From assembly GCA_964445815.1 (NCBI GenBank), contig CAYULW010000010.1:1-64000 (forward strand): a stretch of DNA of 64,000 nt, given 5' to 3'. Shown piece by piece: positions 36,836 to 44,573 of the stretch. The stretch comes from CAYULW01 sp964445815. Lineage in GTDB: Bacteria; Bacteroidota; Bacteroidia; Flavobacteriales_E; Vicingaceae. The translations under genes were made by a program, and so were the position numbers. The notes beneath the pieces were generated by a model that ran no database searches, was not told where the DNA came from, and saw only the letters and a program-made list of their open reading frames with translations. Positions within the stretch are counted from its first letter, which is position 1. Every line of letters begins with the position of its first letter.

Positions 36836-38062
36836 ATGGAGGAATTACTTAAAAAGTACGAAAACAAACAACCCGAAATTGTTTTCGAATGGAAAGACTC
36901 TGAGACAGAAGCTGAAGGATGGGTAGTCATCAACTCTTTAAGGGGAGGAGCTGCAGGAGGTGGAACCAGAATGAGAGAAGGTTTGGATAAACACGAAGTC
37001 ACTTCTCTTGCCAAAACCATGGAAGTTAAATTTACTGTTTCTGGACCTCCAATTGGTGGTGCCAAATCAGGCATTAACTTTAACCCGAAAGATCCCAGAA
37101 AAAAAGGAGTTCTGGAAAGGTGGTATAAAGCCGTTGCCCCACTCTTAAAGTCCTATTACGGTACCGGTGGCGATTTGAATGTTGATGAAATACATGAGGT
37201 CATTCCAATTACTGAAAACTCGGGGGTATGGCATCCTCAAGAAGGGGTTTTTAACGGACACTTTAAGCCAACTGAAGCAGAAAAAATTAATCGAATTGGT
37301 CAATTAAGACATGGCGTTTTAAAGGTCATTGAAGATCAAAATTTTAGTCCTGACCCTCGAAGAAAATATGTGGTTGCAGATATGATTACCGGTTATGGTG
37401 TTGCAGAATCTGTAAGACACTTTTATGCTATCTACGGGGGTGATTTAAAAGGAAAACGAGTAATCGTTCAAGGATGGGGCAATGTAGGTTCTGCAGGAGC
37501 CTATTATTTAGCTCAAAGTGGAGCAAAAATTGTCGGCATCATAGATAAAGAAGGAGGATTAATTCAAGAAGAAGGGTTTTCCTTTGAAGAGATCAAAGAT
37601 TTATTCTTAAATAAGCAAGGTAATAGTTTGGCGCATGATAAGTTACTAAGCTTTGAAGAAGTCAACCAACGTATCTGGGATGTAAAAGCTGAAATTTTTA
37701 TTCCTTGTGCTGCATCAAGGCTGATATCGAAAGATCAGGTTGACCGCATGATTCAATCCGGTATGGAAGTAATTGCAGCAGGAGCAAATGTTCCCTTTGC
37801 CGATCCCGAGATCTTTTTTGGGCCAATTGCCGATTACACAGATAAGAAAATTGCCGTGATTCCCGACTTTATTTCAAATTGTGGTATGGCAAGAGTATTT
37901 GCATATCTCATGACAGATACTGTATCCATGTCTGACCAAGATATATTTGATGACACTTCCCAAACCATAAAAAAAGCGATACAAGAAGTTCACATTAAAA
38001 GTTCTTCAAAAGTGGGAATAGCTAAAGCAGCATTTTCAATTGCCTTAAATAAACTGATTTAA
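36836..38062 (+). CDS. Glu/Leu/Phe/Val dehydrogenase family protein
   Basis: A 408-aa NAD(P)-dependent amino-acid dehydrogenase. The catalytic region shows GGAAGGGTRM and VSGPPIGGAKSGINF, with Lys in the substrate pocket. An Asp in GTGGDLNVDE follows. The nucleotide-binding Rossmann motif is VIVQGWGNVGSAGAYYLA. It oxidatively deaminates an amino acid to the 2-oxo acid; glutamate versus branched-chain specificity cannot be decided by eye. Confidence 0.88.
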   Translation: MEELLKKYENKQPEIVFEWKDSETEAEGWVVINSLRGGAAGGGTRMREGLDKHEVTSLAKTMEVKFTVSGPPIGGAKSGINFNPKDPRKKGVLERWYKAVAPLLKSYYGTGGDLNVDEIHEVIPITENSGVWHPQEGVFNGHFKPTEAEKINRIGQLRHGVLKVIEDQNFSPDPRRKYVVADMITGYGVAESVRHFYAIYGGDLKGKRVIVQGWGNVGSAGAYYLAQSGAKIVGIIDKEGGLIQEEGFSFEEIKDLFLNKQGNSLAHDKLLSFEEVNQRIWDVKAEIFIPCAASRLISKDQVDRMIQSGMEVIAAGANVPFADPEIFFGPIADYTDKKIAVIPDFISNCGMARVFAYLMTDTVSMSDQDIFDDTSQTIKKAIQEVHIKSSSKVGIAKAAFSIALNKLI

Positions 38063-38075
38063 AATTTAGAGAAGG

Positions 38076-39500
38076 ATGTACACTTTAATGATTGCCATAT
38101 TTGTAATCGGCTATATTATGATAGCCTTTGAACATCCTTTGAGAATAGACAAAGCTGCTCCGGCACTTTTAATTGCTGTCTTAGGCTGGACTGCTTATGT
38201 ATTTGGGATGGAAGAAATTCTAAACAACAGCAGTACTTTTTTAAAGTATGTTGATGAAACCTACGGCTTAAAAGAAAACTTTGATCTTGCGGCAGTTATC
38301 GCAGAACATGGAAACCATTTCATTGTTCATGAGTTGGCTCATCATCTGACCCACCATTCGGAAATCATTTTCTTCTTGCTTGGAGCCATGACCATTGTTG
38401 AACTTATTGATGCTCATGAAGGCTTTTCGGTCATAACCGACCGGATCAAGACAAAGAACAAAGTCAAATTACTTTGGATCATTTGTATGCTTACTTTTTT
38501 CTTTTCTGCAGCTTTAGATAACCTCACAACTTCTATTGTTATGGTTTCATTGCTTAGAAAGCTAATTGCTGATAAAAAAGAACGGTGGTTTTTTGCCGGT
38601 CTGGTTATTATTGCAGCCAATGCCGGAGGTGCTTGGTCACCCATTGGTGACGTGACCACAACCATGTTATGGATCGGTAATCAAATTACGGCTGCAAACA
38701 TCATTACAGAGCTTATAGTTCCAAGTTTAATTTGTATCCTTATTCCTCTTATTTACATGACATTTACTCAAAAAGGTGAAGTAGAAAGGCCCGAAGTAAT
38801 TAAAGAGGAAGAGCATTTGAGAAATCAAACCACTCCCTTTGAAAGAAATCTGATTTTCTTTCTTGGCTTAGCCTTATTGCTTTTTGTTCCGGTATTTAAA
38901 ACGATGACACACTTACCTCCATACATGGGAATGTTATTTGGCTTAGGCGTGATGTGGGTAGTGACTGAAATCATTCATCGATCCAAAAACCATGAATTAA
39001 AATCAGAGCTTTCCGTAATTGGTGTGCTAAGAAAAATCGATATTGTAAGTGTCTTGTTTTTCTTAGGTATTTTAATCGCCATTTCATCTTTACAGTCAGC
39101 AGGACACCTAACCCAACTTTCGAAAATTTTAAGAGAAGGCATTGGGGACATTTATGCTGTCAACATCGTTATTGGTCTTCTCTCGGCTATTGTTGATAAT
39201 GTGCCTTTAGTAGCTGCCTCAATGGGGATGTACCCAACCGTTTCACCTGAAATGCTTGCGGCCTTCAATGCCGCAGACATGGATTATTATCAACACTTCG
39301 TGCAAGATGGTAACTTCTGGGAATTCTTGGCCTATTGTGCCGGAACCGGAGGCAGTGCTTTAATTATTGGTTCAGCAGCAGGTGTTGCTGTAATGGGCAT
39401 GGAGCGCATTGATTTTATTTGGTATCTCAAAAAAATGAGTCTATATGCCATCTTAGGTTATTTTGCCGGAGCAGCCTATTACATAATGGTGGTCGCCTAA
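38076..39500 (+). CDS. nhaD: NhaD-type Na+/H+ antiporter
   Basis: A 474-aa protein with about 11-13 membrane helices of the ion transporter superfamily. The paired signatures DNLTTSIVMVSLLRKL and DNVPLVAASMGMYP are the two re-entrant Asp-Asn motifs. SPIGDVTTTMLW and GTGGSALIIGSAAGVA are also typical of NhaD. It exchanges sodium or lithium for protons, in keeping with a saline habitat. It starts 13 bp after the dehydrogenase gene. Confidence 0.9.
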   Translation: MYTLMIAIFVIGYIMIAFEHPLRIDKAAPALLIAVLGWTAYVFGMEEILNNSSTFLKYVDETYGLKENFDLAAVIAEHGNHFIVHELAHHLTHHSEIIFFLLGAMTIVELIDAHEGFSVITDRIKTKNKVKLLWIICMLTFFFSAALDNLTTSIVMVSLLRKLIADKKERWFFAGLVIIAANAGGAWSPIGDVTTTMLWIGNQITAANIITELIVPSLICILIPLIYMTFTQKGEVERPEVIKEEEHLRNQTTPFERNLIFFLGLALLLFVPVFKTMTHLPPYMGMLFGLGVMWVVTEIIHRSKNHELKSELSVIGVLRKIDIVSVLFFLGILIAISSLQSAGHLTQLSKILREGIGDIYAVNIVIGLLSAIVDNVPLVAASMGMYPTVSPEMLAAFNAADMDYYQHFVQDGNFWEFLAYCAGTGGSALIIGSAAGVAVMGMERIDFIWYLKKMSLYAILGYFAGAAYYIMVVA

Positions 39501-39612
39501 GGATTAGGGCAATATAACTAACATTTTCCTGTTTACAAGTTAGCTGTTATTCAGCATGGCGGTTTCGCTTATCCGATAATTTAGTAGAGAATTAGAATGT
39601 CTTAATAAAACT

Positions 39613-40323
39613 ATGTTATACGCTCAAATCAATTTAGCTAATCAGTCATCAGATTCTCTTGCGACAAGTGCTGATGTTCCAACAGAAGAAACGCTTTCGA
39701 TACTGGAATTAATTACCTCAGGAGGTTTTGGTGGAATGTTAGTCATGCTTACCCTCTTTGTATTGTCGATCATAGCCATTTACATCTTTATTGAACGCTA
39801 CTTGACCATCAAAAAAGCAGCAAAAGAAGATCAAAACTTCATGAATGAAATCAAAGATTTTATCCATGATGGAAAATTAGAAGCGGCCCGTTCACTTTGT
39901 GCCAATACAAGCTCTCCGATTGCCAGAATGATAGAAAAAGGAGTCAACCGAATAGGTAAACCTTTAGGGGATATCGCTGCTGCTGTTGAAAACACAGGAA
40001 AACTAGAACTTTTTAAACTGGAAAAAAACCTGGCTACGCTCGCCACAATTTCGGGCGCGGCGCCTATGATTGGTTTCTTAGGTACAGTAATCGGTATGAT
40101 TTTAGCTTTTCATGAAATGGCATCAGCCGGAGGAAACATAGATGTGGAAATGTTAGCAGAAGGGATTTATACAGCAATGGTAACCACAGTAGCGGGTTTA
40201 GTTGTTGGTATTGTTGCTTACATCGGATATAACTTACTCGTTGCAAAAGTGGAGAAGGTCGTCTTTAAGATGGAAGCCAGAACAACTGAATTTATGGACA
40301 TTCTTAATGAACCTGTAAAATAA
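39613..40323 (+). CDS. exbB: ExbB/TolQ/MotA-family proton channel protein
   Basis: A 236-aa protein with three membrane helices (about 36-58, 140-165, 180-205) and the ExbB signature ATISGAAPMIGFLGTVIGMILAFHEM. It couples proton flow to TonB-dependent outer-membrane transport. It ends in a TAATG overlap with exbD. A TolQ role is possible, but the adjacent TonB-type gene favours ExbB. Confidence 0.9.
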   Translation: MLYAQINLANQSSDSLATSADVPTEETLSILELITSGGFGGMLVMLTLFVLSIIAIYIFIERYLTIKKAAKEDQNFMNEIKDFIHDGKLEAARSLCANTSSPIARMIEKGVNRIGKPLGDIAAAVENTGKLELFKLEKNLATLATISGAAPMIGFLGTVIGMILAFHEMASAGGNIDVEMLAEGIYTAMVTTVAGLVVGIVAYIGYNLLVAKVEKVVFKMEARTTEFMDILNEPVK

Positions 40324-40715
40324 TGGGAATACGATCTAGAAATAAAGTCAGTCCTAATTTCAATATGTCGTCAATGACAGACATTGTATTTTTACTGTTG
40401 ATTTTCTTCATGTTGACTTCTACCCTAGTCAGTCCTAATGCCCTTAAGCTGTTGCTTCCAAGTAGTTCGAGTAAAACTCTGGCACCCCAAACGGTTTCTG
40501 TTTCCATTACCAAAGAATTAGATTATTACATTGACAATCAAAAAATAGAATTTGCTTTCATGGAGCCAATGTTGATCAAGCAAATGGCAGGTAATCCGGA
40601 AAATTCAATCATTCTACACGTCGACAAATCTATTCCGGTTGAAGAAGCAGTCAAAGTCATGGATATTGCCAGCAGAAATAAATTCAAAATGGTGCTGGCC
40701 ACAAAGCCTCAATAA
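40323..40715 (+). CDS. exbD: ExbD/TolR-family biopolymer transport protein
   Basis: A 130-aa protein. The N-terminal SPNFNMSSMTDIVFLLLIFFML holds the conserved membrane Asp needed for proton use. A periplasmic ExbD domain follows. It overlaps both neighbours by TAATG junctions. Confidence 0.92.
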   Translation: MGIRSRNKVSPNFNMSSMTDIVFLLLIFFMLTSTLVSPNALKLLLPSSSSKTLAPQTVSVSITKELDYYIDNQKIEFAFMEPMLIKQMAGNPENSIILHVDKSIPVEEAVKVMDIASRNKFKMVLATKPQ

Positions 40716-41506
40716 TGACATCTCAAGAGGAAAATAACAATAAAAAGAAGGGGCTTATTGTCACCATATTGATTCATCTTGGATTGTTATTTCTCTTTGC
40801 TTTTTTTGGCTTAACTTATATGATACCTCCCCCTGAAGAAGAGGGCATTACCATTAATTTTGGTACAAGTGATGTTGGAATGAATAACATACAGAACGAA
40901 ACGCCAAGTACCGAATCTGAGAATATGCCAACTGAAACAGAAGTTTCCGAACCTGTTCCTACTGAAACTGTTCAAGAAGACATTATTACTCAAGATGTGG
41001 AAGAAGCAGCTTCTATAGACAAAAAAAAGGAAGAGCCTAAAGAAGTAGAAAAACCAGTTGAGAAAAAAGAAGAGCCAAAACCGGATCAAAATTTAAGTGA
41101 TGCCATTAATAAATGGAAAACGAAAAACACTGAACAAGGTGGTGGTGACGGCAATAAAGGAGAAGTCGGTGATCAGGGAGATATAAATGGAGATAAAGAC
41201 AGTCGAAATTATGAAGGTGGTGGAAGTGGTAATGGCATTAGCTTTCAATTGAATGGTAGGTCAATGGTAAAACGTCCGGTCATTAAAGACAACTCTCAGG
41301 AAACCGGAAAAGTTATTGTTGACATTATTGTTGATCGATATGGGAAGGTATTGAGAGCCACTCCAGGAGCAAGGGGAAGTACCACTACTGATGCCATTTT
41401 GTATAAAAAAGCAAAGGATGCCGCTATGCAAACAAAGTTCAACGCCAATCCTGATGCACCTGAAGAACAGATCGGACAAATGACTTTTATCTTCATTTTG
41501 AATTGA
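40715..41506 (+). CDS. TonB-family energy transducer
   Basis: A 263-aa protein with an N-terminal membrane helix (about 14-34). A long Glu/Pro/Lys-rich linker spans the periplasm (about 45-130) and is followed by a Gly/Asn-rich stretch. The compact C-terminal TonB-like domain includes VIVDIIVDRYGKVLRATPGARGS. With exbB and exbD it forms a complete energising complex for outer-membrane transporters. Its stop overlaps the folC start (TGATG). Confidence 0.85.
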   Translation: MTSQEENNNKKKGLIVTILIHLGLLFLFAFFGLTYMIPPPEEEGITINFGTSDVGMNNIQNETPSTESENMPTETEVSEPVPTETVQEDIITQDVEEAASIDKKKEEPKEVEKPVEKKEEPKPDQNLSDAINKWKTKNTEQGGGDGNKGEVGDQGDINGDKDSRNYEGGGSGNGISFQLNGRSMVKRPVIKDNSQETGKVIVDIIVDRYGKVLRATPGARGSTTTDAILYKKAKDAAMQTKFNANPDAPEEQIGQMTFIFILN

Positions 41507-42729
41507 TGAACTATAAGGAGACGTTGCATTTCCTTTATGAACAACTTCCCGCCTACCAAAACATTGGAAAGAGAGCTTTTAAGAAAGACCTCAACAATAT
41601 CCGTGCAATTTGTAAAATTTTGGATGAGCCTCATCTAAAATTCAAGTCTATTCATGTCGCCGGTACAAACGGAAAAGGTTCTACTTCTCACCTATTAGCT
41701 TCTGTATTTCAAGAAGCAGGTTATAAAACCGGTCTGTATACTAGTCCCCACCTACTCGACTTTAGAGAACGCATCAGAATTAATGGAAAAATGATTGCTG
41801 AATCTGAGGTAATTGCTTTTGTTAAGCAGCACCAATCAGATTTCAATTCCATCAGACCCTCATTTTTTGAATGGACCGTTGGCTTGGCTTTTTATTATTT
41901 TGCAAAGTCAGAAGTAGACATTGCCATTATTGAAACCGGATTAGGCGGTCGACTGGACTCAACCAATATCTTAAAGCCAATATTATCTGTTATCACAAAC
42001 ATTGGGTTCGACCACATGGATATGCTAGGAGATACATTAGATCAAATTGCTAGTGAAAAAGCAGGAATCATCAAACCCAATGTACCTATAGTTATTGGCA
42101 ATAGCTCTGGACAGAAGGCAATTTTTGAGCAAAAGGCAAAACTAGAAAATGCCGAGATCTTTTTTTCTGATGAAATCGCCTATCCCAAACTAGCTACAGA
42201 TTTAAAGGGCATTTATCAACGCGAAAATATCAGAACAGCTTATACTGCTCTTAGCCTCCTAAAAAACCAGTATTCACTCAGTGAAGAACATATACTCAAT
42301 GGCTTTGCGCATGTTGTATCAAATACTCACCTAAGAGGGCGTTGGGATCTTGTTAAAAAAGATCCAAAAGTGATATTAGAAACGGCACATAATTTTGACG
42401 GCATAAGAATGGTCGTTGAACAATTAAAACAGGAAAACTACAAACAACTATATATGATTCTTGCTTTTGTAAAAGGCAAAGATCTGAAAGTCATTCTTCA
42501 ACTTTTACCTAAAGATGCCATTTACATTCTTACACAGGCTAATATTGATCGGCGATTAGATCTTGACACATTAGGTGCTTATTTCAAAAATCAAGATTTA
42601 AACTACACCAAAAAAGATACAATTCCTGAAGCAATACAATGGTCTATAGATCAAGCTAGTAAAGAAGACTTAATTTACATTGGGGGCAGTAATTTCACCG
42701 TAGCTGAAGCACTTGATTTTTTTCAATAG
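41506..42729 (+). CDS. folC: Folylpolyglutamate synthase / dihydrofolate synthase
   Basis: A 407-aa Mur-ligase-superfamily protein. It has the P-loop HVAGTNGKGSTSH near 50, YTSPHLLDFRERI, the Mg-binding IIETGLGGRLDSTN and ITNIGFDHMDMLG. It glutamylates folates and may also join dihydropteroate and glutamate. I chose the ATG at 41506, which overlaps the upstream stop, over the TTG one codon earlier. Confidence 0.93.
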   Translation: MNYKETLHFLYEQLPAYQNIGKRAFKKDLNNIRAICKILDEPHLKFKSIHVAGTNGKGSTSHLLASVFQEAGYKTGLYTSPHLLDFRERIRINGKMIAESEVIAFVKQHQSDFNSIRPSFFEWTVGLAFYYFAKSEVDIAIIETGLGGRLDSTNILKPILSVITNIGFDHMDMLGDTLDQIASEKAGIIKPNVPIVIGNSSGQKAIFEQKAKLENAEIFFSDEIAYPKLATDLKGIYQRENIRTAYTALSLLKNQYSLSEEHILNGFAHVVSNTHLRGRWDLVKKDPKVILETAHNFDGIRMVVEQLKQENYKQLYMILAFVKGKDLKVILQLLPKDAIYILTQANIDRRLDLDTLGAYFKNQDLNYTKKDTIPEAIQWSIDQASKEDLIYIGGSNFTVAEALDFFQ

Positions 42730-42734
42730 AAGCC

Positions 42735-42764
42735 TTGCAAAATAAATCTATTCCTGTATATTTG
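42735..42764 (+). promoter_or_regulatory. Promoter of tRNA-Val(TAC)
   Basis: TTG at 42735-42737 and TATATTTG at 42757-42764 are separated by exactly 19 nt, the textbook Bacteroidota arrangement. The tRNA begins 17 bp after the -7 element. Confidence 0.75.
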
Positions 42765-42781
42765 CCGTCCTCAAATTAAGA

Positions 42782-42856
42782 GGGCGATTAGCTCAGTTGG
42801 TTCAGAGCACTTGGTTTACACCCAAGGGGTCGGGAGTTCGAATCTCTCATCGCCCA
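42782..42856 (+). tRNA. tRNA-Val, anticodon TAC
   Basis: A 75-nt tRNA. The acceptor arms GGGCGAT and ATCGCCC pair fully, with discriminator A. The D-arm is GCTC...GAGC, the anticodon stem CTTGG/CCAAG carries loop TTTACAC (anticodon TAC), and the T-loop is TTCGAAT. CCA is not encoded; CAAG follows. Confidence 0.96.
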
Positions 42857-43023
42857 CAAGACAAAAGCAACATTTAGTGTTGCTTTTTTAGTTTAGAGCA
42901 AGAGTGAAGCTTCGCTTCTTCAATTGTGAGAAACTAAAAAGAAAGTTTGCAAAGCAAAATACTTTTGGCTTAGGAACAAGGACACACATTTGAGATCACC
43001 TAAGGTAATCTCATCGCCCACAA
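42857..43023 (+). repeat. tRNA-trailing structured unit E1, ending in a copy of the tRNA-Val(TAC) 3' end
   Basis: Directly after the tRNA, AAAAGCAACA/TGTTGCTTTT (42863-42887) forms a terminator. A nested stem follows (TTAGTTT paired with AAACTAA, enclosing GAAGC/GCTTC). At the right end a hairpin GAGATCACC-TAA-GGTAATCTC is joined to ATCGCCCACA (43011-43022), which repeats the acceptor 3' strand and flank of the tRNA. Units E2-E4 have the same architecture with different stem sequences. No ORF is seen in it. Confidence 0.75.
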
Positions 43024-43082
43024 AACAAAACCTAAATCGTATCTTCACTTCTCCTTATCAAAAAGGATATAAAAGTATATCA

Positions 43083-43913
43083 ATGAATGAACTGGTTTCT
43101 GTAAAATGGCTGAATGAACATTTAAATGATTCTGACCTGATCATTCTAGATGTCAGCCTTCAATCCACTGTAGACGGTTTACAATCAAAACATGAACTAT
43201 TGAGTATTCCAGGAGCAAGATATTTTGATCTTAAAGAAAAGTTCTCAGATAAATCTAATCCATTTCCAAATACACTACCTACAGAAACACAGTTTGAAAT
43301 GGAGTGCAAAAATCTAGGCATCAATAGAGATTCAAAAATTGTGGTATTTGATAATAAAGGCATCTATTCAAGTCCCCGAGTCTGGTGGATGTTTAAAGTT
43401 ATGGGACATGAGTCTGTTGCTGTTTTAGATGGCGGTCTTCCGGAATGGATAAATCATGATTTTGCAACTGAGTCAAAGAGGAAGAAACAATACGATCAAG
43501 GTAATTTCAAAGCCCATTTTCAAGAAAAGTGGGTCAAGAGCTATCAAGATGTTCTAAACAATATAGAAGAAAATGAATTTTGCGTGGTAGACGCAAGGTC
43601 CGAAGGGCGCTTTAATGGAATTGACCCTGAGCCACGAAAACACTTGAAAAGTGGTCAGATACCGCGTTCTGTCAATTTACCTTATACCTCAGTTTTAAAA
43701 GACAACAAGTACAAACCCAAAGCAGAGCTACAAATAATTTTTGAAGCACTTTGTGATGAAGAAAAGGATTTGGTTTTCAGCTGCGGTTCAGGACTAACCG
43801 CTTGTATCATTCTCTTGGCTCGTGAATTGGTCTGCCCAAAAGGGCTTTACCTTTATGATGGTTCATGGACAGAATGGGCAGAACTGCAAAATTTAAAGCA
43901 TGAAGGCACATAA
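43083..43913 (+). CDS. sseA: 3-mercaptopyruvate/thiosulfate sulfurtransferase (two rhodanese domains)
   Basis: A 276-aa tandem rhodanese. The first domain is inactive (about 1-135). The second carries the catalytic CGSGLTA loop with Cys234, matching the CGSG(V/T)TA type of mercaptopyruvate sulfurtransferases. I chose the ATG at 43083. An in-frame start at 42990 would lie inside the tRNA-derived repeat unit E1. E1 ends about 60 bp upstream, so the insertion may have altered this gene's leader. Confidence 0.88.
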   Translation: MNELVSVKWLNEHLNDSDLIILDVSLQSTVDGLQSKHELLSIPGARYFDLKEKFSDKSNPFPNTLPTETQFEMECKNLGINRDSKIVVFDNKGIYSSPRVWWMFKVMGHESVAVLDGGLPEWINHDFATESKRKKQYDQGNFKAHFQEKWVKSYQDVLNNIEENEFCVVDARSEGRFNGIDPEPRKHLKSGQIPRSVNLPYTSVLKDNKYKPKAELQIIFEALCDEEKDLVFSCGSGLTACIILLARELVCPKGLYLYDGSWTEWAELQNLKHEGT

Positions 43914-43979
43914 TTTCTTTAGTATAAAGACAAAGAAAGAAATCTTGAATGCATTACCACAACTAATCATACATTTCAC

Positions 43980-43987
43980 TACTTTTG
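43980..43987 (+). promoter_or_regulatory. -7 element of tRNA-Val(GAC)
   Basis: TACTTTTG matches TAnnTTTG exactly. It lies 12 bp before the partial 5' tRNA copy (44000) but 81 bp before the intact tRNA. I see no TTG at the normal -33 distance. Confidence 0.5.
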
Positions 43988-43999
43988 ACCTCCCATAAT

Positions 44000-44068
44000 G
44001 AGGCATTAGCTTCCGCCTACACTTCGCTTCGTCGGACAGGCACTTCGCCAATGCCATACTAAGAATAT
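44000..44068 (+). repeat. Head unit: partial 5' copy of tRNA-Val(GAC) followed by a hairpin
   Basis: GAGGCATTAGCT at 44000-44011 is identical to the first 12 nt of the tRNA at 44069-44080. The next 57 bp contain TCCG/CGGA complementarity and end with AATGCC (44050-44055), which can pair with GGCATT (44002-44007). The unit thus looks like an insertion at tRNA position 12 that rebuilt the 5' end on its right side. Confidence 0.65.
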
Positions 44069-44143
44069 GAGGCATTAGCTCAGTTGGTTTAGAGCGCTAC
44101 CTTGACAGGGTAGAGGTCACTGGTTCGAATCCAGTATGCCTCA
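44069..44143 (+). tRNA. tRNA-Val, anticodon GAC
   Basis: A 75-nt tRNA with acceptor arms GAGGCAT/ATGCCTC and discriminator A. The D-arm is GCTC...GAGC, the anticodon stem CTACC/GGTAG carries loop TTGACAG (anticodon GAC), and the T-arm is ACTGG/CCAGT with loop TTCGAAT. CCA is not encoded; CAAG follows, as in tRNA-Val(TAC). Confidence 0.96.
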
Positions 44144-44318
44144 CAAGAGAATGAAATCCCGTTGCTTAAAGCAACGGGATTTTTAGTTTGAGGAGCATTG
44201 AGCTTGCTCAAAAGTGAATTCAAACTAAAAAATCTGCTTCTGTGAAACAGAAGTAAGATTTCATTTTGACCTCGGTGGTAATCTGGATCACCGAAGGTAA
44301 TCCAGTATGCCTCACAAG
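44141..44318 (+). repeat. tRNA-trailing structured unit E2 (left copy of a 178/179-bp direct repeat)
   Basis: The unit begins at the tRNA 3' end. The terminator hairpin AAATCCCGTTGCT/AGCAACGGGATTT (44154-44182) comes first. Next is a stem TTAGTTTGA paired with TTCAAACTAA around a GAGC-TT-GCTC hairpin, then CTTCTGT-GAA-ACAGAAG. The T-arm-like hairpin CTGGATCACC-GAA-GGTAATCCAG closes it. It ends with AATCCAGTATGCCTCACAAG (44299-44318), identical over 20 nt to the tRNA 3' end and flank (44128-44147). A second copy with one substitution and one extra T lies at 46455-46633. No ORF is seen. Confidence 0.85.
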
Positions 44319-44486
44319 GCAAAAGTTCAACATGAAATGTTGGACTTTTTTGTTTTACTAAACGGAGCTTGCTCTAGTGAAAGTAAAACAAAAAAGGACA
44401 AATTCGAGTAAAACGAGAATGAACTTTTGGTTTGGGTACGAGAGGTTCAATTTGGATGACTGCAAAGTAATCCAGTATGCCTCACA
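44319..44486 (+). repeat. tRNA-trailing structured unit E3
   Basis: It has the same architecture as E2 but mostly different sequence. The terminator hairpin is AAAAGTTCAACAT/ATGTTGGACTTTT (44321-44349). A stem TTGTTTTACT/AGTAAAACAA encloses GAGC-TT-GCTC. A right-end hairpin TGGATGACT-GCAA-AGTAATCCA is followed by the tRNA tail copy AATCCAGTATGCCTCACA (44469-44486). Stem pairing is kept although the bases differ, which suggests selection on structure. No ORF is seen. Confidence 0.75.
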
Positions 44487-44493
44487 GCCTCTT

Positions 44494-44518
44494 AAAAGCC
44501 CCGCCAATCGGGGCTTTT
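44494..44518. terminator. Terminator after unit E3
   Basis: AAAAGCCCCG and CGGGGCTTTT form a 10-bp perfect stem with a CCAAT loop. It follows the tail copy by 7 bp. It may be the ancestral terminator of the tRNA and can also stop minus-strand transcription of the NACHT gene. Between it and that gene lies a 9-bp inverted repeat, ATATTGGAC/GTCCAATAT (44529-44561). Confidence 0.8.
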
Positions 44519-44573
44519 GTTTTTAACCATATTGGACGTTTAGAACCACTAAGTCCAATATTATGTCTAATTA

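Noticed and set aside
43007..43022. Additional tRNA gene at the tail copies (43007, 44299, 44469, 46614)
   Set aside because: Only the acceptor 3' strand and part of the T-arm are present; there is no D-arm, anticodon arm or 5' acceptor strand.
42990..43082. In-frame N-terminal extension of the sulfurtransferase
   Set aside because: The extension is encoded by the tRNA-derived repeat unit E1 and has no rhodanese similarity; the ATG at 43083 is the natural start.
42857..44486. Reading the repeated units as a CRISPR-like or tandem repeat array
   Set aside because: Only one short tail is shared exactly. The units are about 170 bp, diverged in sequence, and interrupted by the sulfurtransferase gene.
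44529..44561. 9-bp inverted repeat after the NACHT gene as its terminator
   Set aside because: No T-run follows on the minus strand and the loop is 15 nt. The GC-rich bidirectional hairpin at 44494-44518 is a better terminator.
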